Positions 54,456-63,607 of a stretch of 64,000 bases of DNA are shown one piece after another (within the stretch, counting starts at the first letter, position 1; the number at the start of each line of letters is the position of its first letter). Source of the stretch: Cupriavidus malaysiensis (GTDB lineage Bacteria > Pseudomonadota > Gammaproteobacteria > Burkholderiales > Burkholderiaceae); the NCBI RefSeq assembly GCF_001854325.1, contig NZ_CP017755.1, positions 3,224,001 through 3,288,000 of the forward strand. The letters are read 5' to 3'. A model generated the notes under the pieces. That model was given only the letters and a program-made list of their open reading frames with translations. It was not told where the DNA came from and searched no databases. Made by a program: the position numbers and the translations under genes.

Positions 54456-55370
54456 ATGGCAGGCATGATGCAGGACAAGGTGGTGGTGGTGACGGGCGCC
54501 GGCGGCGGCATCGGGCGCGATATCGCCCTGGCCATGGCCGCCGAGGGCGCCAAGGTGGTGGTCAACGACATCGGCACCTCGACCAACGGCGAAGGCCAGG
54601 ATGCCGGTCCCGCGCAGCGCGTGGTCGAAGAGATCCAGGCCGCCGGCGGCCAGGCGGTGGCCAACACGGACAGCGTGTCGGAAGCCAACAGCGCGGCCCG
54701 CATCATCGCCTGCGCCGTGGACACCTTCGGCCGCGTCGACGGCGTGGTGAACAACGCCGGCATCCTGCGCGACCGCTTCTTCCACAAGATGAGCGTGGAC
54801 GAATGGGACGCCGTGCTCAAGGTGCACCTGTACGGCAGCTACTACATGAGCCGCGCCGCCGCCAACCACTTCAAGGAGCAGGAGGGCGGCGCCTTCGTGC
54901 ACATGACCTCGACCTCGGGCCTGATCGGCAACCTGGGCCAGGCCAACTACAGCGCCGCCAAGCTCGGCCTGGTGGCGCTGTCCAAGAGCATCGCGCTGGA
55001 CATGCAGAAGTTCAACGTGCGCTCCAACTGCATCGCGCCGTTCGCCTGGAGCCGCATGATCGGCTCGATCCCCACCGACACGCCCGAGCAGCAGGCGCGC
55101 GTGGCCAAGATCCAGCAGATGACGCCCAACAAGATCGCGCCGCTGGCCGTCTACCTGCTCTCCGACGCTGCCCGCGAGGTCAATGCCCAGGTCTTTGCCG
55201 TGCGCAACAACGAGATCTTCGTCATGAGCCAGCCGCGCCCGCTGCGCTCCGTGCACCGCAGCGAAGGCTGGACGCCCGGCTTCATCGCGGAACACGGCAT
55301 GCCGGCGCTCAAGGCCGCCTTCGTGCCGATGGAGCGCTCGGGCGACGTGTTCTGCTGGGATCCGGTCTGA
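54456..55370 (+). CDS. SDR-family (3R)-hydroxyacyl-CoA dehydrogenase
   Basis: A 304-residue short-chain dehydrogenase. NAD(P) motif TGAGGGIGRDIALAMAAEG, NNAG (VVNNAGILRD), and catalytic YSAAK. The sequence resembles the dehydrogenase unit of peroxisomal multifunctional enzyme 2 (17-beta-HSD4), which acts on R-hydroxyacyl-CoA. A MaoC-type hydratase gene follows, which fits an R-specific beta-oxidation path. Start ATG 54456 follows GAGAGGG. Confidence 0.9.
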   Translation: MAGMMQDKVVVVTGAGGGIGRDIALAMAAEGAKVVVNDIGTSTNGEGQDAGPAQRVVEEIQAAGGQAVANTDSVSEANSAARIIACAVDTFGRVDGVVNNAGILRDRFFHKMSVDEWDAVLKVHLYGSYYMSRAAANHFKEQEGGAFVHMTSTSGLIGNLGQANYSAAKLGLVALSKSIALDMQKFNVRSNCIAPFAWSRMIGSIPTDTPEQQARVAKIQQMTPNKIAPLAVYLLSDAAREVNAQVFAVRNNEIFVMSQPRPLRSVHRSEGWTPGFIAEHGMPALKAAFVPMERSGDVFCWDPV

Positions 55371-55392
55371 GCCGACGCGAGCGGCAGGAACC

Positions 55393-55500
55393 ACCCGGCA
55401 GCACCCGCAGCACCCGCAGCACCCGCAGCACCCGCAGCACCCGCAGAACCCGCAGAACCCGCAGAACCCGCAGAACCCGCAGAACCCGCAGAGCCCGCCA
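55393..55500 (+). repeat. 9-bp tandem repeat, about 12 units
   Basis: About six CCCGCAGCA units are followed by about six CCCGCAGAA units in the gap between the dehydrogenase and MaoC genes. Clustering of the two unit types shows that the array grew by local duplication. Confidence 0.92.
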
Positions 55501-55542
55501 GCAGCACCAACGATCCGAGCCAGCGACCAGGAGGAGACACCC

Positions 55543-56436
55543 ATGGCCATCCGCTACGACCACCTCAAGCAGCGCGCCTTCGCGCCCATCCGCCAGCACT
55601 ACGCCGAGCGCGACACCATGCTGTACGCGCTCAGCCTGGGCCTGGGCAGCGACCCGCTGGACGAGGCCGCCCTGCCCTTCGTGTTCGAGGGCAAGGCCGG
55701 CGGCCTGCGCGCCCTGCCCACCCAGGCCGTGGTGCTCGGCTATCCGGGCTTCTGGGCGCGCGAGGCCGACACCGGCATCGACTGGGTCAAGCTGCTGCAC
55801 GGCGAGCAGCGCATGCGCCTGCACCGCCCGCTGCCGGCCAGCGCCGACATCGTCGGCCACAACCGCATCACCCACCTGAGCGACAAGGGCGAGGGCAAGG
55901 GCGCCATCATGGTGACCGAGCGGCGCCTGGAAACCGCGCAGGGCGAACTGCTCGCCACCGTGCAGCAGGTCTCCTTCCTGCGCGGCGACGGCGGCTACAG
56001 CCTGCGCGACGGCGGCCAGCCCAGCGACGCGCCGCTGCCGGCGCTGCAGCCCGTGCCCGAGGAGCGCGCCCCGGACTTCACCGACACCCGGGCGATCCGC
56101 CCCGAGGCCGCGCTGCTGTACCGCCTGATGGGCGACTACAACCCGCTGCATGCCGACCCGGCGGTGGCCGCCGCGGCCGGTTTCGCGCGCCCCATCCTGC
56201 ACGGCCTGGCCAGCTACGGCCTGGTGGGGCATGCGCTGCTGCGCCAGTGCGCCGGCGGCGACCCGGCCCGCCTGCGCGCGCTCGACATCCGCTTCGCCGC
56301 GCCGGTCTACCCCGGCGAGACGCTGGTGACCGAGATCTGGCGCGTGCCGGGCCAGCCGAACCACTTCCAGCTGCGCGCCCGCGTGGCCGAGCGCGACAAG
56401 GTCGTGCTCAGCCACGGCTGGGCCGAGCTTGCCTGA
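55543..56436 (+). CDS. MaoC-family enoyl-CoA hydratase (R-specific)
   Basis: A 297-residue double-hotdog protein like peroxisomal hydratase 2. The catalytic segment is LYRLMGDYNPLHADPAVAAAAGFARPILHG (cited in part), with the Asp and His of the hydratase site. It adds water to trans-2-enoyl-CoA to give the R-hydroxy form used by the preceding SDR. AGGAGG precedes the ATG. Confidence 0.92.
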   Translation: MAIRYDHLKQRAFAPIRQHYAERDTMLYALSLGLGSDPLDEAALPFVFEGKAGGLRALPTQAVVLGYPGFWAREADTGIDWVKLLHGEQRMRLHRPLPASADIVGHNRITHLSDKGEGKGAIMVTERRLETAQGELLATVQQVSFLRGDGGYSLRDGGQPSDAPLPALQPVPEERAPDFTDTRAIRPEAALLYRLMGDYNPLHADPAVAAAAGFARPILHGLASYGLVGHALLRQCAGGDPARLRALDIRFAAPVYPGETLVTEIWRVPGQPNHFQLRARVAERDKVVLSHGWAELA

Positions 56437-56596
56437 GCCGCTTGCCTGAGCCGGCCCGAACGCCGACACCGGCCGACACCGGGCGACAGCGGCCGGCACC
56501 GGCCGGCATTCCGCCCGACCGCCATCCCGCCGCCGGCCGCAGCCCGGCCGCCGGCCTGCCCCCCCTGCCCCCTGCCCCCTTAGGAGCTACCGTTCC

Positions 56597-57907
56597 GTGG
56601 ACACGCAAACCCTGGCCTCGCGACTGCAGGCCCTGATCCGCCCCGGCGACACCGTCTGGTGGGGACAGGCCACCGCCGAGCCGCTGACCCTGACGCGCGC
56701 GCTGGTCGGGCACCGCCACGCCATCGCCCAGGGCGGGCGGCTCGGCATCTTCGTCGGCATCGGCCAGGCCGACACGCTGCAGCCCGCGCAGGCCGACGTG
56801 TTCGACTTCTTCGGCTACGCCGCCAGCGGCCCGCACCGGCAGCTGGCCAAGGCCGGCGTGCTGGACATCGTGCCCAGCCACTACTCGCACCTGCCCGGCC
56901 TGATCCGCGCCGGCACGCTGCCGGCGGACGTGGTGCTGGTGCAGGTGTCGCCCGCCGACGAACTGGGCCGCCACAGCCTGAGCGTGGTGCACGAATACAT
57001 GCCGGCCGCGCTCGACCGCGCCCGCGTGGTCATCGCCGAGGTCAATCCCGCCCTGCCCTGGACCCATGGCAGCCGCTACCTGACGGCGGACGACATCGAC
57101 CTGCTGGTGCCGGCGCAGTATCCGCCGCTGGACCTCGGCCGCGGCGCCCCCGGCGAGGCCGAGCAGGCCATCGCGCGCCATATCGCCGGCTGGATCGAGG
57201 ATGGCGCCACCTTGCAGATGGGCATCGGCAACCTGCCCGAGGCGGTGGTGGCCGCCCTGCACGGCCACCGCGACCTGGGGCTGCACAGCGGCGCCGTCGG
57301 CGACGGCATCGCCGCGCTGGCCGAGGCCGGCGTGCTGACCAACGCGCGCAAGACCGTCGACACCGGCCTCGGCATCGGCGGCATCCTGATGGGCGGCGAG
57401 CGGGTGCGGCGCTGGGCCCACCGCAACGCAGGCTTCGAGCTGCGCGAGACCCGCTATACCCACGACCCCGAGGTGCTCGCCGCCAGCCACAAGCTGGCCG
57501 CCATCAACGCCGCGATCGAGGTCGACCTGACCGGCCAGGTCAATGCCGAGGTGGCCGCCGGCGTCTACGTCGGCGCCGTGGGCGGCGCGGTCGACTTCCT
57601 GCGCGGCGCGGCGCGCAGCCGCGGCGGCCTGCCCATCGTCGCCCTGCCGGCCACGGCCAAGGACAGCAGCCGCATCGTGGCGGCGCTGTCCGGCCCGGTC
57701 AGCACGCCGCGCGCCGACGCCGGCCTGATCGTCACCGAATACGGCGTGGCCGACCTGCGCGGCGCGACGCTGTCGCAACGCATGCGCCGCATGCTGGACA
57801 TCGCCGCGCCGGCGCACCGCGCCGAGCTCGAACGGCAGGGCCATGCGCTGCTGCGCCAGTGCGGCGCGGTCTTCGTGGCCCAGCCGGGACCGGCGGCCGC
57901 GGCCTGA
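56597..57907 (+). CDS. Acetyl-CoA hydrolase/transferase-family protein
   Basis: A 436-residue member of the class I CoA-transferase/acetyl-CoA hydrolase family. A G-I-G-N-L-P motif (QMGIGNLPEAVV), LHSGAVGDGI and ITEYGVADLRG support it. It moves CoA between acids or hydrolyses acyl-CoA. The GTG start has AGGAG upstream. It lies between the hydratase and the thiolase on one strand. Confidence 0.88.
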   Translation: MDTQTLASRLQALIRPGDTVWWGQATAEPLTLTRALVGHRHAIAQGGRLGIFVGIGQADTLQPAQADVFDFFGYAASGPHRQLAKAGVLDIVPSHYSHLPGLIRAGTLPADVVLVQVSPADELGRHSLSVVHEYMPAALDRARVVIAEVNPALPWTHGSRYLTADDIDLLVPAQYPPLDLGRGAPGEAEQAIARHIAGWIEDGATLQMGIGNLPEAVVAALHGHRDLGLHSGAVGDGIAALAEAGVLTNARKTVDTGLGIGGILMGGERVRRWAHRNAGFELRETRYTHDPEVLAASHKLAAINAAIEVDLTGQVNAEVAAGVYVGAVGGAVDFLRGAARSRGGLPIVALPATAKDSSRIVAALSGPVSTPRADAGLIVTEYGVADLRGATLSQRMRRMLDIAAPAHRAELERQGHALLRQCGAVFVAQPGPAAAA

Positions 57908-57973
57908 CATGCCGGCCGCCGATCCCGCCTGACCGACCCAGCCCATTCCACAGACCTTCCCAAGGAGACTCCC

Positions 57974-59182
57974 ATGCGCAGAGCCGCAATCGTCACCCCC
58001 CTCCGCACCCCCGTCGGCACCTTCGGCGGCAGCCTGCGACCGGTGCCCGTCGAGGAACTGGCCGCCACCACGGTGCGCGCCGTGGTGCAGAAGAGCGGCA
58101 TCGATCCCGCCCGCATCGACGACGTGGTGTTCGCCCAGTCCTACGCCAACAGCGAAGTGCCCTGCGTGGGCCGCTGGGCCGCGCTGCAGGCCGGCCTGCC
58201 GGTCGAGGTGCCGGGCATGCAGCTCGACCGCCGCTGCGGCGGCGGCCTGCAGGCCATCGTCACCGCCGCGATGATGGTGCAGAGCGGCGCCGCCGACGTG
58301 GTGATCGCGGGTGGCGTGGAGAGCATGAGCAATATCGAGTACTACACCACCGACATGCGCTGGGGCGCGCGCTCGGGCAATGTGCGCTTCTTCGACCGCC
58401 TCGACCGCGGCCGCGAACGCTCGCAGCCGGTGGAGCGCTTCGGCAGGATCTCCGGCATGATCGAGACCGCCGAGAACCTGGCGCGCGACTACGGCATCAG
58501 CCGCGAGCAGGCCGACGCCTTCGCCGTGCGCAGCCACGCGCGCGCCGCGGCGGCGTGGGAAGCGGGCCGCTTCGCCGATGAGATCGTGCCGGTCCAGGTG
58601 CCGCAGCGCAAGGGCGACCCCGTCGCCTTCACGCGCGACGAGGGCTTCCGCCCCGATACCTCGCTGGCCAGCCTGGCCAAGCTGCGCGCGCTGATGCCCG
58701 ACGGCACCGTCACCGCCGGCAACGCCAGCCAGCAGAACGATGCCTCCGCCGCCTGCCTGATCGTGGCCGAGGACAAGCTGGCCGAGCTCGGCCTCACCCC
58801 CATGGCCACGCTGGTGGGCTGGGCGGCCGCCGGCTGCGAGCCCTCGCACATGGGCATCGGCCCGGTGCCGGCGGTGAAGAAGCTGCTGGCGCGCCTGAAC
58901 CTGACGCTGGAGCAGATGGACCTGGTCGAGCTGAACGAGGCCTTCGCCTGCCAGGTGCTGGCCGTGCTCAAGGGCTGGGACTGGCACGACCAGGATGCCA
59001 TCGAGCACAAGCTCAACGTCAACGGCTCCGGCATCTCGCTGGGCCACCCGATCGGCGCCACCGGCGTGCGCATCCTGGCCACGCTGCTGCACGAGCTGCA
59101 GCGCCGCGGCGGCCGCTACGGGCTGGAAACCATGTGCATCGGCGGCGGCCAGGGTATCGCCGCCGTCTTCGAGCGCTGCTGA
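57974..59182 (+). CDS. Thiolase (acetyl-CoA acyltransferase)
   Basis: A 402-residue thiolase. The active-site Cys is in DRRCGGGLQAI near residue 90. The C-terminal GHPIGATGVRIL and CIGGGQGIAAVFE hold the His and second Cys. It splits 3-ketoacyl-CoA in the last step of the cycle. AAGGAG precedes the ATG. Confidence 0.94.
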   Translation: MRRAAIVTPLRTPVGTFGGSLRPVPVEELAATTVRAVVQKSGIDPARIDDVVFAQSYANSEVPCVGRWAALQAGLPVEVPGMQLDRRCGGGLQAIVTAAMMVQSGAADVVIAGGVESMSNIEYYTTDMRWGARSGNVRFFDRLDRGRERSQPVERFGRISGMIETAENLARDYGISREQADAFAVRSHARAAAAWEAGRFADEIVPVQVPQRKGDPVAFTRDEGFRPDTSLASLAKLRALMPDGTVTAGNASQQNDASAACLIVAEDKLAELGLTPMATLVGWAAAGCEPSHMGIGPVPAVKKLLARLNLTLEQMDLVELNEAFACQVLAVLKGWDWHDQDAIEHKLNVNGSGISLGHPIGATGVRILATLLHELQRRGGRYGLETMCIGGGQGIAAVFERC

Positions 59183-59263
59183 CGCGGCGCCGTTCCCCCT
59201 GAAGCGCAGCACCCCGCGCCCGCGCGCCGGCCCGTCCGGCGGCGCGGCGGGCGCGGCCGTGCC

Positions 59264-59325
59264 TGCGTTTCCTGCGTTTCCTGCGTTTCCTGCGTTTCCT
59301 GCTTTCCGCTTCCTGTTTTCCGCTT
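59264..59325 (+). repeat. 9-bp tandem repeat
   Basis: About four perfect TTTCCTGCG units followed by degenerate copies lie in the gap between the thiolase and Bug genes. It resembles the short arrays found in other gaps of this window. Confidence 0.85.
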
Positions 59326-59351
59326 CCCGCATTACGAAGGAGATTGTCTTG

Positions 59352-60335
59352 ATGTCCGCTTCACGCCGCCGCCTCCTGCTGTCCACCCTTGCCCTGTGCG
59401 GCGCGGCGCTGGCCACCGTCCCCGCGCACGCGCAGGCCGGCGGCCAGCCGATCCGCCTGGTGGTGGGCTACGCCGCCGGCGGCCCTGCCGACCAGGCCGC
59501 GCGCCTGTTCGCCGTCGCGCTGGGCAAGAGCCTCAACGCCAACGTCATCGTCGACAACAAGCCCGGCGCCAACGCGACGCTGGCCGGCCGCGAGGTGGTG
59601 CGCGCCCGCCCCGACGGCAACACGCTGTGGTTCGCCGCCAGCGCCGCGCTGACCGTCGCGCCCAACATCATGCGGCACCTCCCGTTCGATCCGGCCAAGG
59701 ACCTCACGCCGGTGGCACCGGTGGCGCGCTACTACAACATGCTGGTGGCCAACCAGAAGGAGCCGTTCCGCACCACCCAGGAACTGGTGGCCTACGCCAA
59801 GGCGCACCCCGGCAAGCTCAGCTACGGCTCGTCCGGCGTGGGCAGCTCCAACCATATCGCCGCGGCCCTGTTCGCCCGTCAGGCGCAGATCGAGCTGAAC
59901 CACATCCCCTACAAGGGCAACGCGCCGGCCATGACGGACACCATCGGTGGGCAGATCGACCTGCTGTTCGACATCATCAGCACCGCCAGCTCCTACGTGC
60001 ACGGCGGCAAGGTCAAGGCCATCGCCGTGGGTTCGCCCAAGCGCAGCCCCGCGCTGCCCGACGTGCCCACCTTCCGCGAGTCCGGCATCGCCGGACTCAA
60101 GGACTACGAGGCCGGCGGCTGGTACGCCATCTACGCGCCCAGGGGCATGGCTCCCGAGCTGGCCCGCAAGCTGGGCCAGGCGGTGCAGCAGGCCGTGGCC
60201 GACCCCGACCTCAAGAAGCGCTACGCCGACGTCGGCTACGAGCAGTGGAACGGCAACGCGCAGGACGTGGTGAACACGGCCGCGCGCGAGCGCGCCCAGT
60301 GGGCCACCGTGCTCCAGGGCGTGACGCTGGACTGA
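59352..60335 (+). CDS. Bug-family (TctC) periplasmic solute receptor
   Basis: A 327-residue exported receptor with a signal peptide (LLLSTLALCGAALATVPAHAQA). The motif IRLVVGYAAGGPADQAARL and the C-terminal helices match Bug proteins of tripartite tricarboxylate transporters. Burkholderiales carry many of them, most without transporter genes nearby, as here. It may bind the acid that the cluster degrades. GAAGGAG lies upstream of the ATG. Confidence 0.9.
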   Translation: MSASRRRLLLSTLALCGAALATVPAHAQAGGQPIRLVVGYAAGGPADQAARLFAVALGKSLNANVIVDNKPGANATLAGREVVRARPDGNTLWFAASAALTVAPNIMRHLPFDPAKDLTPVAPVARYYNMLVANQKEPFRTTQELVAYAKAHPGKLSYGSSGVGSSNHIAAALFARQAQIELNHIPYKGNAPAMTDTIGGQIDLLFDIISTASSYVHGGKVKAIAVGSPKRSPALPDVPTFRESGIAGLKDYEAGGWYAIYAPRGMAPELARKLGQAVQQAVADPDLKKRYADVGYEQWNGNAQDVVNTAARERAQWATVLQGVTLD

Positions 60336-60562
60336 GCGCGCCGCCGCGACGTGCGGCGGTTCCGCCGGTACGAAGGGAGCCCGCAGGTCCAGCAGGTCAT
60401 CATCGCGCGCAACATGGTGCGCGAAGCGCGCGGCGCCGCCCGGGAAGCGTCGCCCAAAGACCGCCTTCCAAAATCCCGAACTCAGGCGCACGGGCGCCCT
60501 CTAGCATGGACGCCCGTGCCTGCCGTGCCTGCAGGCTGCCCGTCCCGTTCGCCCCGACCGCC

Positions 60563-61873
60563 ATGACCGACGCTTCCTCCGTCTCCGCCCCCTCCGCCCC
60601 CTCCGCCCCTGCCGGTGCCCCCGGTGCCCCCGGTGCCTTGAGCCACCTGCGCGTACTCGACCTCTCACGCGTGCTGGCCGGCCCATGGTGCACACAGAAC
60701 CTTGCCGACCTGGGCGCGGACGTGATCAAGATCGAAAAGCCCGGCGAAGGCGACGACACCCGCCACTGGGGCCCCCCGTTCTTCGCCGACGAGGCCGGCG
60801 AGCCGACCCGCCAGGCCTGCTACTTCGCCGCCTGCAACCGCAACAAGCGCTCGCTCACCGTGGACATGGCGACCAGCGAGGGCCAGGCGCTGATCCGCGA
60901 GCTGGCCCGCCAGAGCGACGTGGTGGTGGAGAACTTCAAGACCGGCGGCCTCAAGCGCTACGGGCTGGACTACGACAGCCTGCGCGAGCTGAACCCGCGC
61001 CTGATCTACTGTTCCGTGACCGGCTTCGGCCACACCGGCCCCTATGCCGCGCGGCCCGGCTACGACCTGCTGATCCAGGCCATGAGCGGCCTGATGAGCA
61101 TCACCGGCCATGCCGACGGCGAGCCCGGCGGCGGCCCGATGAAGGTCGGCGTGGCGGTGATCGACCTGTTCACCGGCATGTATGCCACCACCGCCATCCT
61201 GGGCGCGCTGGAGGCCCGCCACCGCACCGGCCGCGGCCAGCACATCGACATCGCGCTGCTGGACGTCGCCATGGCCGTGCTGGCCAACCAGGGCGCCGGC
61301 TTCCTCAATGCCGGCAACGTGCCGCAGCGCCAGGGCAATATCCATCCCAGCGTGGTGCCCTACCAGGACTTCCCCACCGCCGACGGCAATATGCTGCTGG
61401 CGATCGGCAACGACGGCCAGTTCGCGCGCTTCTGCGAGGCCGCCGAAGTGGACTGGGCGCAGGACGAGCGCTTCGCCACCAATGCCGGCCGCGTGACCCA
61501 CCGCAAGACGCTGATCCCGATGATGATGGAGGTCACGCGCGGCCGGCCCACGGCGCAGTGGATCACGCTGCTGGAAGCCAAGACGGTGCCGTGCGGCCCG
61601 ATCAACGACATCGCCCAGGCCTACGACGATCCGCAGGTGCGCCACCGCGGCCTGCGCATCGAGCAGGAGCGCTACCCGGGCGCGCGCCCGCCGGCGTCCG
61701 ACGGCATCGCCCGGGTGGTCAGCACCGCCAGCCCGCTGCGCCTGTCCGACACGCCGCCGACGCTGCGCCATGCGCCGCCGGCGCTGGGCCAGCATACCGA
61801 GGAAGTGCTGCGGGACTGCCTGCAGATCGGCCCGGAGCAGTTCGCGGCGCTGCGCGCCAAGGGCGTCGTGTAA
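60563..61873 (+). CDS. CaiB/BaiF family CoA-transferase
   Basis: A 436-residue class III CoA-transferase. LRVLDLSRVLAGPWCTQNLADLGADVIKIEKP (cited in part) and the catalytic Asp region (GYDLLIQAMSGLMSITG) are standard. The first 25 residues are a Ser/Ala/Pro repeat. It moves CoA from a donor acyl-CoA to a free acid. It follows the Bug gene after 227 bp, where no other feature is clear. Confidence 0.9.
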   Translation: MTDASSVSAPSAPSAPAGAPGAPGALSHLRVLDLSRVLAGPWCTQNLADLGADVIKIEKPGEGDDTRHWGPPFFADEAGEPTRQACYFAACNRNKRSLTVDMATSEGQALIRELARQSDVVVENFKTGGLKRYGLDYDSLRELNPRLIYCSVTGFGHTGPYAARPGYDLLIQAMSGLMSITGHADGEPGGGPMKVGVAVIDLFTGMYATTAILGALEARHRTGRGQHIDIALLDVAMAVLANQGAGFLNAGNVPQRQGNIHPSVVPYQDFPTADGNMLLAIGNDGQFARFCEAAEVDWAQDERFATNAGRVTHRKTLIPMMMEVTRGRPTAQWITLLEAKTVPCGPINDIAQAYDDPQVRHRGLRIEQERYPGARPPASDGIARVVSTASPLRLSDTPPTLRHAPPALGQHTEEVLRDCLQIGPEQFAALRAKGVV

Positions 61874-61953
61874 CGCTCCTTCCCGCGGCACCGGGCGGCA
61901 CCGGGCGGCACCGGGCGGCTCCGGGCGGCTCCGTGCGGTGCCGGCGGTCGCGC

Positions 61954-62268
61954 TCAGTGGCTGATCATCCAGGGCCGCGAGCCCGCCTGCCTGGCGCCCT
62001 CGGCGCGCCCCGCCAGCTTCACCGGCCCGCAGCAGCCGCAGCCCGGTCCGTGCCGCGCGCTTTCCTTGGGCGCGCTGGCGCTGCGCTCGTTGAGCGCGTG
62101 CGCCTGGCGCGTCGCGGCGTTCATGCTGGCCAGCGCGGGCGCGGCCACCCAGGCACGGGGCGCGTACGCCCCGCAGCCGGGGCAGCGCGCCGCCTCGTCG
62201 CGCCGCGCCATCGGCCGCATCACGGCGAAGTCGCCGCAGTCATCGCATCGGTAGTCGTAGGTGGGCAT
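61954..62268 (-). CDS. FmdB-type zinc-ribbon regulator
   Basis: A 104-residue protein. The N-terminal zinc ribbon (YDYRCDDCGDF, then RCPGCGA) is of the FmdB type, as found beside formamidase genes where it is thought to regulate them. The C-terminus adds a Cys cluster (GCGCCG). It follows formamidase on the same strand after 44 bp. Confidence 0.82.
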   Translation of the reverse strand: MPTYDYRCDDCGDFAVMRPMARRDEAARCPGCGAYAPRAWVAAPALASMNAATRQAHALNERSASAPKESARHGPGCGCCGPVKLAGRAEGARQAGSRPWMISH

Positions 62269-62312
62269 CGGTTCTCCGCAATGGTGGCAACGGTGGGGCG
62301 CGACGATCCGCG

Positions 62313-63545
62313 TCAGGGCAGGTCCGGCGACAGCGGCAGGTCCACGCCGCCCTGGATCATGCGCGCCGGGCCGCTGGCGCTCGGGCGGATGTCGAAGTCG
62401 AAGATCTGCGTCGGCAGCCACAGCGTGGCGCAGGCGTTCGGCACGTCGACCACGCCGCTGATATGGCCCTGCACGGGCGCGGTGCCGAGGATCGAGTAGG
62501 CCTGGGCGCGCGAGTAGCCGAACTTGGTCAGGTACTCGATGGCGTTCAGGCAGGCCTGGCGGTAGGCCACGTTCACGTCGAGGTAGTGCTGCTTGCCCGC
62601 CTCGTCCACCGAGATGCCTTCGAAGATCAGGTAGTCGTTGTAGGCCGGCGTGATCGGGCTGGGCTTGAAGATCGGATTGCGGATGCCGTACTTGGCCATG
62701 CCGCCCTTGATCAGCGACACGCGCATGTGGACCCAGCCCGCCATCTCGATGGCGCCGCAGAAGGTGATCTCGCCATCGCCCTGGCTGAAGTGCAGGTCGC
62801 CCACCGACAGGCCCGCGCCATCGACGTAGACCGGGAAGTAGACCTTGGCGCCGCGCGACAGGTCCTTGATATCGCAGTTGCCGCCATGCTCGCGCGGCGG
62901 CACCGTGCGCGCGCCGGCGGCGGCCGCCTGCTCGCGCGCGTCGCCCTGCAGCCGGCCCATGTGGGCGGTGGCGGCGAAGGGCGGGTTGGCCAGCCCGGGC
63001 ACGCGGGCGGGATCGCTGGAAATCAGCTCCGCTTCGCGCCGGTTCCACGTCTCCAGCATGGCCTTGTCCGGCAGGCAGCCGATCAGCCCGGGATGGATCA
63101 GGCCGGCGAAGTTCACGCCGGGAATATGGCGCGACGAGGTGAACATGCCGTGGAAGTCCCAGATCGACTTCTGCGCCTGCGGGAAATGGTCGGTGAGGAA
63201 GCCGCCGCCGTTCTGCCTGGAGAAGAAGCCGTTGAAGCCCCACTGGCTGTCGGCCTTGGCGCCGATGTCGAGCAGGTCGACCACCAGCAGGTCGCCGGGC
63301 TCGGCGCCTTCGACGCCGACCGGGCCGGAGAGGAAATGCACGATCGACAGGTCGATGTCGCGCACGTCGTCGGCCGAATCGTTGTTCTGGATGAAGCCGC
63401 CGGTCCAGTCGTAGGTCTCCAGGATGAAATCGTCGCCCGGCTTGACCCAGCAGGCCATCGGGATGTCCGGGTGCCAGCGGTTGTGCACGTCGGGGTTTTC
63501 GTAGGGCGACTGGGCCAGGTCGACCTGGATCAGGGTGTCTGTCAT
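62313..63545 (-). CDS. fmdA: Formamidase
   Basis: A 410-residue FmdA/AmdA-family amidase that hydrolyses formamide or other short amides to acid and ammonia. Signatures are NRWHPDIPMACWVKPGDDF (cited in part), VVDLLDIGA and LHFSQGDGEITFCGAIEMAG (cited in part). It is flanked by an ABC ATPase and FmdB, a usual amide-use arrangement. Confidence 0.93.
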   Translation of the reverse strand: MTDTLIQVDLAQSPYENPDVHNRWHPDIPMACWVKPGDDFILETYDWTGGFIQNNDSADDVRDIDLSIVHFLSGPVGVEGAEPGDLLVVDLLDIGAKADSQWGFNGFFSRQNGGGFLTDHFPQAQKSIWDFHGMFTSSRHIPGVNFAGLIHPGLIGCLPDKAMLETWNRREAELISSDPARVPGLANPPFAATAHMGRLQGDAREQAAAAGARTVPPREHGGNCDIKDLSRGAKVYFPVYVDGAGLSVGDLHFSQGDGEITFCGAIEMAGWVHMRVSLIKGGMAKYGIRNPIFKPSPITPAYNDYLIFEGISVDEAGKQHYLDVNVAYRQACLNAIEYLTKFGYSRAQAYSILGTAPVQGHISGVVDVPNACATLWLPTQIFDFDIRPSASGPARMIQGGVDLPLSPDLP

Positions 63546-63607
63546 GGCGATGCCTCCTGCTTGGGATGCCGGTGGTGGGAAGTGGGAAGTGGGAGTGGGA
63601 AGGCCGC

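Noticed and set aside
56408..59416. A 1002-codon open frame on the minus strand
   Set aside because: It lies opposite the CoA-transferase and thiolase genes and gives a His/Ala/Gly-rich shadow product typical of GC-rich codon bias.
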